From assembly GCA_030844565.1 (NCBI GenBank), contig JAUUNK010000031.1, positions 1-34,382 on the forward strand: a stretch of DNA of 34,382 bases, read 5' to 3'. A program made the position numbers and the translations under genes. Shown piece after piece: positions 15,290-23,200 of the stretch; the stretch's first letter is position 1, and each line of letters starts with the position of its first letter. The notes beneath the pieces are model-generated. The model had not been told where the DNA came from. It did no database searches and was given only the letters and a program-made list of their open reading frames with translations. This DNA comes from Bacteroides ovatus (GTDB taxonomy: Bacteria > Bacteroidota > Bacteroidia > Bacteroidales > Bacteroidaceae).

Positions 15290-17329
15290 TTATTTCACTT
15301 CGCTGCCGGGCTTCACCTCTTTCATGGTGGTGACAACGGCAAGCGAGCCGTCGAAGTCCTCGGCGCTCAGAATCATGCCTTCGCTCACAATGCCTTTCAG
15401 CTTGCGCGGGGCGAGGTTAGCTACGAAGCATACTTGCTTGCCCACCAGCTCTTCGGGGGCGTAGTGCTTGGCGATGCCGGACACGATGGTGCGCGTTTTC
15501 AGCCCGTCGTCAATCTTGAACTGGAGCAGCTTGTCGGCTTTGGGCACTTTCTGGCACTCGAGCACCGTGCCCACGCGGATGTCCAGCTTCATGAAGTCGT
15601 CGAACTCGATGTTGGGACGGATGGGGTTGGCTTTGTAGCTTGCCGCCTCGTTGGCTTTCTTCGTGTCGAGCAGCTTGGCTACTTGCGCTTCGATGACGCT
15701 GTCTTCTATCTTTTCGAACAGCAGTTCGGGTTTGTTCAGTTGGTGGCCTTCTGCCAGCAGGTCGGTGCGTCCCAGTTGTTCCCACTCGAAGCTTTCCATG
15801 CCCAGCATCTTGCGCAGGCGTTCGCTGCTGAAGGGGAGGAAGGGCTCGAAGGCAATCGCCAGGTTGGCAACCAGTTGCAGGGAGATGTTGAGGATGGTGG
15901 CAACGCGGTCCATGTCAGTCTTGGCAAGCTTCCACGGCTCGGTGTCGGCAAGATATTTGTTGCCGATGCGTGCCAGGTTCATGGCTTCCTTCTGTGCGTC
16001 GCGGAACTTGAACACGTTGAGCAGCTTCTCTACCTCCGCTTTCACGTCGGCAAATTCTTTCAGCGTCTCGCGGTCGTAGTCGGTCAGCTCGCCGCAGGCG
16101 GGAACTTTGCCGTCGAAATACTTCTGGGTGAGCACCAGCGCGCGGTTTACGAAGTTGCCATATACGGCAACAAGCTCGTTGTTGTTGCGTGCCTGGAAGT
16201 CTTTCCAGGTGAAGTCGTTGTCTTTAGTCTCGGGAGCGTTGGCGGTGAGCACATAGCGGAGTACGTCTTGCTTGCCGGGGAACTCTTCGAGATACTCGTG
16301 GAGCCACACCGCCCAGTTGCGCGACGTGGAAATCTTGTCGCCTTCCAGGTTGAGGAACTCGTTGCTGGGCACGTTGTCCGGCAGGATGTAGCTGCCTTCG
16401 GCTTTCAGCATGGCGGGGAAGACGATGCAGTGGAACACGATGTTGTCTTTTCCGATGAAGTGAACCAGGCGCGTCTCGGGGTCTTTCCACCACTTCTCCC
16501 AGTCGTCCGGCAGCAGCTCTTTCGTGTTGGAGATGTATCCGATGGGGGCGTCGAACCACACGTAAAGCACCTTTCCTTCAGCACCTTCCACGGGCACGGG
16601 GATACCCCAGTCGAGGTCGCGGCTCACGGCGCGCGGTTGCAGTCCCATGTCGAGCCAGCTCTTGCATTGCCCGTAAACGTTGGGGCGCCATTCTTTGTGT
16701 TCTTCCAGAATCCACTTGCGGAGCCATTCTTCGTGTTTGTCGAGCGGCAGATACCAATGCTTGGTCTCCTTCATCACCGGTTGGCTACCGCTGATGGCGC
16801 TCTTGGGGTTGATGAGCTCGGTGGGCGAGAGCGACGTGCCGCACTTCTCGCACTGGTCGCCGTAAGCGCCCTCGGCATGGCAGTGGGGGCACTCGCCGGT
16901 GATGTAGCGGTCGGCAAGGAACTGGTGTGCCTCTTCGTCATAATATTGTTCGGAAGTCTTTTCAATGAATTCGCCCTTGTCATAGAGCGTCTTGAAGAAG
17001 TCCGAAGCCAGCGCATGGTGCGTGGGCGACGATGTGCGGCTATACACATCGAAGGAGATGCCGAACTCCTCGAAAGACTTCTTGATGAGCGAGTGGTAGC
17101 GGTCTACCACATCCTGCGGCGTGACGCCTTCCTTCTTGGCGCGGATGGTGATGGGCACTCCGTGTTCGTCGGAGCCGCCGATGAAGAGTACATCTTCCTT
17201 TTTCAGCCTGAGGTAGCGCACGTAGATGTCTGCGGGTACGTATACCCCTGCCAGGTGGCCGATATGTACAGGTCCGTTCGCATAGGGCAATGCCGATGTG
17301 ACGGTGGTTCTTTTGAATTTCTTTTCCAT
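15290..17329 (-). CDS. metG: Methionyl-tRNA synthetase
   Basis: A 679-residue class I synthetase that charges tRNA-Met in the cytoplasm. It has the HIGH motif (22-25, in PYANGPVHIGH), the four zinc-binding cysteines of the double-knuckle type (Cys147, 150, 160, 163), the KMSKS-equivalent KISTS (332-336), and a C-terminal EMAP/Trbp111-like OB-fold tRNA-binding domain from ~residue 575 (LDIRVGTVLECQKVPKADKL). Length is normal for the two-domain dimeric form. ATG 17329 is used because the -7 box lies at 17360-17367. It leads the glycan assembly operon, only five bases before the flippase gene. Confidence 0.98.
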   Translation of the reverse strand: MEKKFKRTTVTSALPYANGPVHIGHLAGVYVPADIYVRYLRLKKEDVLFIGGSDEHGVPITIRAKKEGVTPQDVVDRYHSLIKKSFEEFGISFDVYSRTSSPTHHALASDFFKTLYDKGEFIEKTSEQYYDEEAHQFLADRYITGECPHCHAEGAYGDQCEKCGTSLSPTELINPKSAISGSQPVMKETKHWYLPLDKHEEWLRKWILEEHKEWRPNVYGQCKSWLDMGLQPRAVSRDLDWGIPVPVEGAEGKVLYVWFDAPIGYISNTKELLPDDWEKWWKDPETRLVHFIGKDNIVFHCIVFPAMLKAEGSYILPDNVPSNEFLNLEGDKISTSRNWAVWLHEYLEEFPGKQDVLRYVLTANAPETKDNDFTWKDFQARNNNELVAVYGNFVNRALVLTQKYFDGKVPACGELTDYDRETLKEFADVKAEVEKLLNVFKFRDAQKEAMNLARIGNKYLADTEPWKLAKTDMDRVATILNISLQLVANLAIAFEPFLPFSSERLRKMLGMESFEWEQLGRTDLLAEGHQLNKPELLFEKIEDSVIEAQVAKLLDTKKANEAASYKANPIRPNIEFDDFMKLDIRVGTVLECQKVPKADKLLQFKIDDGLKTRTIVSGIAKHYAPEELVGKQVCFVANLAPRKLKGIVSEGMILSAEDFDGSLAVVTTMKEVKPGSEVK

Positions 17330-17359
17330 GATATAGTACGTGATTTTTATTTCTGTCTG

Positions 17360-17367
17360 CAAAGATA
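17360..17367 (-). promoter_or_regulatory. -7 box TATCTTTG of the metG-glycan operon
   Basis: The minus strand reads TATCTTTG 30 bases before the metG ATG; TTTTC about 18-20 bases upstream could act as a degenerate -33 element. It probably drives the whole nine-gene run, since no strong terminator is visible within it. Confidence 0.65.
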
Positions 17368-17437
17368 CCTAAAAAGCTTTGAAAAGAGTGGCAGTTGGTG
17401 GAGTGTTTTTCTGCGGTTCTTAAATACTTGTAAAAAA

Positions 17438-17452
17438 ATAAGAGGCTCTTAT
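17438..17452. promoter_or_regulatory. Short palindrome with adjacent A-run upstream of metG
   Basis: ATAAGAG-G-CTCTTAT, directly preceded on the plus strand by seven A residues. Read on the minus strand it is a small hairpin followed by T residues, so it may end transcripts entering from the right, or be a protein site between the two divergent promoters. Confidence 0.35.
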
Positions 17453-17529
17453 CTCCTCATTTATAGCCTGTTAAGAAGAAATGTTGCGTTAATATCTAAA
17501 ACTTATCGTTTTGTTTGCAAAAACTGTAT

Positions 17530-17537
17530 TATCTTTG
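17530..17537 (+). promoter_or_regulatory. -7 box TATCTTTG for the zinc-ribbon/DUF4373 genes
   Basis: TATCTTTG on the plus strand. TTTG at 17510-17513 is a candidate -33 element, with a somewhat short spacer of 16. Transcription from here would give a leader of about 340 bases containing the 22-bp repeat array. Confidence 0.55.
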
Positions 17538-17671
17538 TGGCAAACAAATGAACAAATAGTTTCAATAGTATAATGAAAAACAATAATTCCATGAAAAAGC
17601 ATCTTCAGCCCCGTCGCTGTTTTAAAAACACACTCCCGCCCCCTCTCTTGCAGGGCATAGCGAAGCGATTC

Positions 17672-17781
17672 GCAGGCTATATATTGCCTGTATGCAGGAT
17701 ATATATACCCAGCGCGCAGGATATATATACCCAATATACAGGATATATATCCCCTGCATGTAGGATATATATCCCCAATAT
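17672..17781. repeat. Five tandem copies of the 22-bp AT-core repeat (array 2)
   Basis: Units start at 17672, 17694, 17716, 17738 and 17760, exactly 22 bases apart, with consensus GCAGGATATATATACCCAAT and two more variable bases. It is the same unit and orientation as array 1 at 2384-2515. Unit 4 has the perfect palindrome GGATATATATCC. Both arrays are also preceded by CCCCCTCTC (2352-2360 and 17639-17647) and GCAGGGCATA (2384-2393 and 17650-17659), so the shared block is larger than the repeat. Confidence 0.95.
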
Positions 17782-17887
17782 CCTCCCTTTAGTATATTTA
17801 ATGCAAACCATAGATATTCACTGAAAACTAACTAAGGTTTTATATATAAATAACAATATACCATAACTTTAAAAACACAAAACCGAT

Positions 17888-18220
17888 ATGAGTAACTCAA
17901 AAAATCAATCCCTTCACTTTTGCGGATGCTGCAAAAAAGAGCTTCCGCTTGATCAGTTCTACTTCCTTGCTTCCAAGCAACGACTGGACAACTATTGTAT
18001 AGAGTGCCGCAAAGACATCACCCGCAACCATCTGCATAACCGGAAACTCCGCGAAGGAGAGAAGGAAAACGAAACGGCGCCCACCCGTTGCGACCTCACT
18101 AAAGTAGAAGACCCCGAAGTCCGCCACACACTTATCATGCAGGCATTGGGAGTGATAGCCCGCATGGCGGAAGCCAAAAAGAAGAAATACTGGGAAGAAG
18201 AAGATAGAAAGTTTTCATAA
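17888..18220 (+). CDS. Small zinc-ribbon protein of unknown function
   Basis: A 110-residue soluble protein. Two CxxC knuckles, Cys12/Cys15 and Cys37/Cys40, frame a PLDQFYFLASKQRLDNYC segment, the usual layout of small treble-clef or zinc-ribbon domains found with phage and HNH-type proteins. The rest is charged with a helical C-terminus (IARMAEAKKKKYWEEEDRKF). It begins 22 bases ahead of the DUF4373 gene and likely shares its transcript. It may bind nucleic acid or protein; no enzymatic residues are seen. Confidence 0.75.
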   Translation: MSNSKNQSLHFCGCCKKELPLDQFYFLASKQRLDNYCIECRKDITRNHLHNRKLREGEKENETAPTRCDLTKVEDPEVRHTLIMQALGVIARMAEAKKKKYWEEEDRKFS

Positions 18221-18242
18221 TATAAAGCATAAAAACACACGT

Positions 18243-19175
18243 ATGTCACGAATTAAAAAGAGGGGACTCGATTACTTCCCCATGAACACAGATTTTATAC
18301 ACGACCGCCTCGTGCGGCGTATCATGAAACGGGAGGGCGATGCTACCATCGCCGTGCTCCTTGAAGCCTTGTCCTACGTCTACGCCGGCGAAGGATATTA
18401 TGTGGTGGCGGACCAGCTTTTCTACGAAGACATCTCGGCGGGACTCTACGAGAAAGACACCGAAGGAGTAGTGCGCATCATCCGCCTGGCAGTGGAATAC
18501 GGCTTGTTCGACGCCGACCTGTTTGCCCGCCACTCCATCCTGACCTCGGCAGAGATACAACGCCAATACCTGTTCAGCACCAAGCGCCGCTCGGTGTCGC
18601 CGCTGGAACCTGCCTATTGCCTTCTCTCTCAGGCGGAACTCGCTGGCTTGCAGCAGAAAAAGCCTGCTAAGAGCGAGAAGAAACCCGAAGCGGAAACAGC
18701 CGCAACGTTGCCCGCAGAGGGGAATAATGTAACATTTATCCCCCAAAATGTAACATCCGGTACACATAGCATAGCACAACATAGCAAAGCAGAGAATAGC
18801 ATAGCAGAAGAAAAGAAAGAATATCCCCCTCAAGACTCCCCCGCCTGTGCGGGGGAAGGAGGAAGAAAAGAGGGAGTAGAGGAGAAAATTTCTTTCAATA
18901 AAGAAGCCCCTATACCTTCATTCCATTGCCAGGAGGAAATTGTGAAAGCCATAAAAGCCTTGCAGCCTCCCGCCGACGGAATGGCGAGAAACTACGCGGG
19001 ATTACTTTACAGCCTTCATACTTATGAGGTTCCTCTCGAGGAGCAATATGCCATCATTCTGAAAAGCAACTTCGGCGCCCTCGGCGGTCCCGTGTGGAAA
19101 GGCTTCAGCACGCTTCGCAACAGCAACGGCAAAATCCGCCTCCCCGGGCGGTACTTGCTAAGCCTATTAAATTAA
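18243..19175 (+). CDS. DUF4373 (Lin1244/Lin1753-like) domain protein
   Basis: A 310-residue soluble protein. Residues 1-115 (GLDYFPMNTDFIHDRLVRRI, then VRIIRLAVEYGLFD) match the DUF4373 domain, which is related to the N-terminal domain of phage replication-initiation or DnaD-type proteins and is probably winged-helix. Residues ~130-225 are a low-complexity linker whose DNA has many copies of an ATAGCA-like word (18765-18805) and a GC hairpin (18838-18855). The C-terminal ~85 residues (PADGMARNYAGLLYSL, then ILKSNFGALGGPVWKGFSTL) form a second small domain. In Bacteroides this gene is usually next to an HU-like gene, as here. Function unproven; possibly DNA binding. Confidence 0.85.
   Translation: MSRIKKRGLDYFPMNTDFIHDRLVRRIMKREGDATIAVLLEALSYVYAGEGYYVVADQLFYEDISAGLYEKDTEGVVRIIRLAVEYGLFDADLFARHSILTSAEIQRQYLFSTKRRSVSPLEPAYCLLSQAELAGLQQKKPAKSEKKPEAETAATLPAEGNNVTFIPQNVTSGTHSIAQHSKAENSIAEEKKEYPPQDSPACAGEGGRKEGVEEKISFNKEAPIPSFHCQEEIVKAIKALQPPADGMARNYAGLLYSLHTYEVPLEEQYAIILKSNFGALGGPVWKGFSTLRNSNGKIRLPGRYLLSLLN
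18838..18855 (+). other. Perfect hairpin inside the DUF4373 coding sequence
   Basis: CCCCCGC-CTGT-GCGGGGG, a seven-base GC-rich stem with a four-base loop, within the low-complexity linker. It encodes SPACAGEG and is very unlike the rest of the gene, so it may be an inserted repeat element that kept the frame. Confidence 0.5.
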
Positions 19176-19267
19176 ATAGATATATTATCTATTGATAATC
19201 AATGTATTGACTGTTGAAAACAAGAATGTATTTAAATGCTTTTTAAAAAACACTAGGTCGTTAAAAC

Positions 19268-19284
19268 AGATACCCGTATCTTTG
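19268..19284 (+). promoter_or_regulatory. -7 box and overlapping palindrome upstream of the HU-like gene
   Basis: TATCTTTG at 19277-19284 is a canonical -7 box about 60 bases ahead of the ATG. The imperfectly spaced palindrome AGATAC-CC-GTATCT (19268-19281) overlaps it, so a bound protein would block the promoter. Autoregulation by the HU-like protein is possible but unproven. No clear -33 element is visible. Confidence 0.5.
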
Positions 19285-19344
19285 TCATGTCATTAAGCTT
19301 AAGACGTAACTAAACTAATTATTAACACAAAAAACGTAAGTATT

Positions 19345-19845
19345 ATGCCTTTATTATTTGAATCTTTCCAGTCTGCACTAGAAAACAAAGATGGTAAAAA
19401 AATGTTTTATCCGCGTGCCGTGCACGTAGGAAATGTGAACACCGCCCGCATAGCCAAAGAAGTGGCGGCATACTCTTCCCTGACCCCCGGTGATGTGAAG
19501 AACACGATTGACAACATTGTTACCGTGATGACGCAGCACCTCCAGTCCTCGGAGAGCGTGACGCTGGACGGTCTGGGCACGTTCCGCCTTGTGATGAAGT
19601 CCGGTGGCAGGGGCGTGGAAACCTCCGACGAGGTATCTGCCGCTCAGGCTTCCCTCACCGTGCGCTTCCTTCCTTCTTCCACCCGCAATCCGGACCGCAG
19701 CACAGCCACCCGTTCCCTGGTGACGGGCGTGAAGTGTGTACGCTTCGACCGCAACAATGTCCCGGCATCCGGCAACGGAGATGGCAATGAGCCCGGCGGT
19801 GGCGACAACGGTGGCAACGGAGAAGCTCCGGACCCGCTGGGATAA
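19345..19845 (+). CDS. HU-family (HU-HIG-like) DNA-binding protein
   Basis: A 166-residue protein. Residues ~30-125 match the Bacteroidetes-specific HU-like domain (NTARIAKEVAAYSSLTPGDV, then VTLDGLGTFRLVMKS), a divergent histone-like fold that binds DNA as a dimer. The C-terminal ~25 residues are a Gly/Asn/Asp-rich tail (NGDGNEPGGGDNGG), common in this subfamily. It has its own promoter 60 bases upstream and is followed by the tiny smalltalk gene 185 bases on. This pair typically precedes an N-acetylmuramoyl-alanine amidase; here an RHS gene follows instead. Its role (nucleoid, phage-like or envelope related) is not known. Confidence 0.88.
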   Translation: MPLLFESFQSALENKDGKKMFYPRAVHVGNVNTARIAKEVAAYSSLTPGDVKNTIDNIVTVMTQHLQSSESVTLDGLGTFRLVMKSGGRGVETSDEVSAAQASLTVRFLPSSTRNPDRSTATRSLVTGVKCVRFDRNNVPASGNGDGNEPGGGDNGGNGEAPDPLG

Positions 19846-19926
19846 ATATCATCGACTCGTGACTTAACTAACGCTGACTAATCAACACCATTTTGCGGGT
19901 AAGTTTTCAATGTGAAACGTGGCGCT

Positions 19927-19978
19927 TTGCTCCGTCGCGCGGGAGGGGGATTGTATGCTTTCTTCTTCCACGGAGCAA
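19927..19978 (+). promoter_or_regulatory. Inverted repeat in the leader between the HU-like and smalltalk genes
   Basis: TTGCTCCGT (19927-19935) pairs with ACGGAGCAA (19970-19978), nine perfect base pairs around a 34-base loop, and can be extended with a bulge. It would form a stem about 50 bases ahead of the smalltalk start and may control its translation or stabilise the mRNA. Confidence 0.4.
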
Positions 19979-20010
19979 GCTATCTTTTAACTGTCTTCTT
20001 AGAAAAAATC

Positions 20011-20020
20011 GGAAAGGAGG
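20011..20020 (+). promoter_or_regulatory. Strong Shine-Dalgarno of the smalltalk gene
   Basis: GGAAAGGAGG, ten bases ahead of the ATG at 20031. Such a strong site is unusual among the genes of this window, most of which lack one, and it supports both the reality of this short gene and its start. Confidence 0.75.
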
Positions 20021-20030
20021 TAAGGAAATT

Positions 20031-20132
20031 ATGGCAATGAAGAAATCAACTTGGGATGTAATCCTGAAGGCGATTATCGCAGTGGCATCGGCAGTGCTTG
20101 GAGTGCTGGGAGGTAATGCGATGAATCTGTAA
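20031..20132 (+). CDS. Smalltalk protein, 33-residue membrane peptide
   Basis: A 33-residue peptide with a positively charged start (MAMKKSTW) and one hydrophobic helix (ILKAIIAVASAVLGVLG) ending GGNAMNL. This matches the small Bacteroidales family named 'smalltalk', always found after HU-like genes. It is probably a single-pass inner-membrane peptide. An in-frame GTG at 19893 would give a longer frame, but the strong Shine-Dalgarno at 20011-20020 fits ATG 20031. Function unknown; its pairing with HU and often an amidase suggests an envelope or phage-related role. Confidence 0.85.
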   Translation: MAMKKSTWDVILKAIIAVASAVLGVLGGNAMNL

Positions 20133-20180
20133 AACAAGGAGAGAGGTCCGCCTCTCTGCCGGATGGCTTGAAACCGTTTT

Positions 20181-20219
20181 CCCGCCGCATGCGTAGGGCG
20201 CCCTATCCGGTGCGGCGGG
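20181..20219 (+). terminator. Nested hairpin after the smalltalk gene, probable terminator
   Basis: Outer arms CCCGCCGCA (20181-20189) and TGCGGCGGG (20211-20219) enclose a second perfect palindrome TAGGGCGCCCTA (20194-20205). A T-run follows only after about 17 bases (20236 on), so termination may be inefficient or the fold may be a processing signal before the RHS genes. Confidence 0.55.
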
Positions 20220-20265
20220 ATTCTGGCAGCTAATCATTTTTATATAATCTCTAAATATAAACAAC

Positions 20266-23200
20266 ATGACTAAAAGACTATTCCTAGCTTGTCTATTTAT
20301 TATAAGCTTTAATCTGTATAGCAGGGGGCAGTTGATGCCCATCAGAAATGTTCCCGGTCCGGAGATTGCCGGTCTGGGAGAATATGGGAAAATCCCGGTC
20401 AGTCTCTACACCGGTATTCCCGATATATCCATTCCTCTTTATGAACTGGAGGTGGGGGCGTATTCTTTGCCTCTTTCGGCGGCTTATCATCTGGCGTCCG
20501 TCAAGCCTCATTCTCAGCCCGGCTGCCTGGGGCTGGGTTGGAGTCTGGTTGCAGGTGGATATATTACCCGGGTAGTGCACGGTTTGTATGATGAAAAATG
20601 TCATACCAATGGATATGCTCCGGGATATTATGCCCACGCTTCCCGATTGAAAAATATAACTACGGAGCAATTTGTGGAAGACACCAAGCACATCTTAGAT
20701 ATGGAAAACAAGTATTATGAACTGTCGGCGGATGAATTCTCCTTCAACTTCTGCGGCTATTCGGGAAACTTCTATTACAAAGGAGACGGCGAGTGGTGTG
20801 TGGTGTCCGATCAGGACATCCGGGTAGAGTTTACTCCGGTCGATGGAGAAGGCTTTATCAATTCGGCGGAGTTGGAGAAGAGAATCGACCTTAGGGGATG
20901 GGGAGCCAGAGGGTCGAACGACCGCTTTTTCAATAAGTTTACTTTAATCACGCCCGATGGATGCCGGTATGAATTCGGTGGTCTGCAAGCTACCGAATAT
21001 AGCGTGCCTTATTATGCGCGTTATAATAGCGATTTGATTCCTACTACTTGGCGGTTGTCGAAAATCACTACGGTGGATCAGCGGGTGATAACATTCACTT
21101 ATGATACTTCTTCTATTATGCTCGATCAGAGGTATGTCCCTCAACAGAAGATACTTACTGGAATGGCATGTACTCCGCATACTGCTCAGATAGGACGGAA
21201 TGCGATGACGGGGCATCTTCTTTTTCCGGTGAATATAAAGACCATTCAAACGCCGAATGAAACGCTGGAGTTTAACTATTTTAATGAGAACGGTTATTGC
21301 GACCGTTTTGTTGACCCTTATCTGGCATGGAGCCATAATGTTTCTTATCAACGGGATGATATTTACTCAAACATTGAAGACCCTGCCAATCAGTTTAGTC
21401 TCTTCTTAGGAAAAGGAATCGATACATCCAGCGAAGCGGAGTTGAGAAATAGTATCAAAGCAAAGCTAAAGAGTAAGGTGCTGCATTCTATCTACGTGAA
21501 GAGAACAGGCGGAGCTGCACTCAAAACTATTTATTTTGACTATACGTATTCTCTGAGAAGAAAGTTATCTCTCATTACGGAACGTCGGGGAAATCCCGCA
21601 TTGGTTGAGGGTTGGATACAGCATCCGCATGGACCCTATATTTTCACCGGATATAATATACCGGAACTTCCAACCGAGGGAAGCGTTCAGGAATATCATT
21701 TCACTTACAATTCATCTGTTACGATGCCTGTTGATTATGTCCGTGCAAAAGCTGATTCATGGGGATATTATTCTGGAGGAACGATAGAATTCGCCTCTTT
21801 TCCTTCTTTTACGAAAAAGACACCTATCAAGATGTATACCGAAGCCGAAGTGCTGAAGGAAATTATTTTCCCTACCGGTGGAAAGAGCCGGTTCGAGTAT
21901 GAATTGAATGGATATTCGCAAGTGGTAAACGCCTCGGGCACTTCTGTGGACGCCCGCTTGGGAACAGCCGGCGGATTGCGGATTAAACAAGTGACCCGGC
22001 TTAGCCGGGAAGATAGCATACTAGGGACAAAACGGTATTTTTATTCGGATACGAGAAAATCCGGCGGGAAGAGTAGCGGTATCCTGCGTAGCGAGCCTGT
22101 GTTTGAGGCTATTTATTATTCTAACGAAGGAAAGGTGAGCCTGACTTTGAAATCGGAAGGTGGATTCTTTCCTCAAGTCACCAACCTGAACACGCCGGAC
22201 GTGGGATATTCGTGTGTAATAGAAGAAACGCTGGATAAAAACCAGAAGTCGCAAGGCTATATTCTGCGCCGCTTCTCCAATTATGATAAGGATATTTATG
22301 GGAGGACTCACTTTGACGAACCTCCTCTTTACTCGGACCTGATAGGAACGTCTTATATAAAACCTTTCACCAGCCGGTCTATGGAAAGGGGAAAACTACT
22401 TGCCGAAGAGTATTATGATGAGAATGAACAGTTGAAGAAAAAGATAAATTATAAGTATAAGGAGGTGAATCCCAATTCATTCGTTACAGCCCAGCAGGAA
22501 ATAATATTTTTCTGTTCGGACATATATGACTTTAGGGATAGTAGAGTGGGTACGCTTACCAAAACTTATACTCACGCCTATTTGACCGATTCAATCATTG
22601 AAACCATCTACATTGCCCCCGATAACAAGCCTTTCACCAAAAAGCAGGCGTATAATTATAATAAATACAAGCTGCTGCAAGATGTGTCCGCTAGCACCAG
22701 TGACGGCAGAAACACGCTTACCGGTTATAAATATGGAGTGGAGGATGTGTTTAGCGGTAGCTGGATGCAGGCAAGCCATATATTGTCCCCCATTTCTTGC
22801 AAGAGGGAACAGACTGGGACGGATTACAAGGAAGAATCCTATCAGTATGAGAAAACGGATAAGACGGTTCCTTATATACGGAATGCAGGCACGACCGTAA
22901 ATGGGCATAAACAAACGTTTTATACGGTTAAGTCAACCGATGTCTATGGAAATCCCGTAGAGATAGTGGAACAGGGAATACCGGTGGTGCTCATTTGGGC
23001 AGGCGAAGGGCAGCGGATGATAGCTCGTATAGAAAACGTTGCTCGTGAAGTGCTGAAAGATAAGTTAGGAACTTCTCCTGAGAGCTTTTCTACCATGCAG
23101 CTATCTAAGGTGGATTATAAGAAGATTGAAGATATAAGGCATAAAGTGCCCCAAGCTCATTTCTATATTTATAAGTATACCCCCGGGATGCGTTTGCAAT

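Larger units (their letters stand above)
17330..17887. other. Divergent intergenic region of 558 bases
   Basis: It separates metG (minus) from the zinc-ribbon gene (plus). It holds the metG -7 box, a short palindrome next to an A-run, a plus-strand -7 box, and the second 22-bp repeat array in what would be the plus-strand leader. An open frame from 17573 crosses the repeat but looks like a by-product of the repeat, not a gene. Confidence 0.7.

Noticed and set aside
13776..17551. Long plus-strand frames opposite the flippase and metG
   Set aside because: Antisense shadows; low-complexity His/Gln/Glu-rich products without family motifs, while the minus strand encodes well-known proteins.
17573..17824. 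An 83-codon plus-strand frame across array 2
   Set aside because: It is formed by the repeat and has no Shine-Dalgarno or recognisable domain; kept only as a possible leader frame.
17888..20265. A prophage
   Set aside because: DUF4373 and HU-like genes are phage-related, but no integrase, capsid, terminase or tail genes are present.
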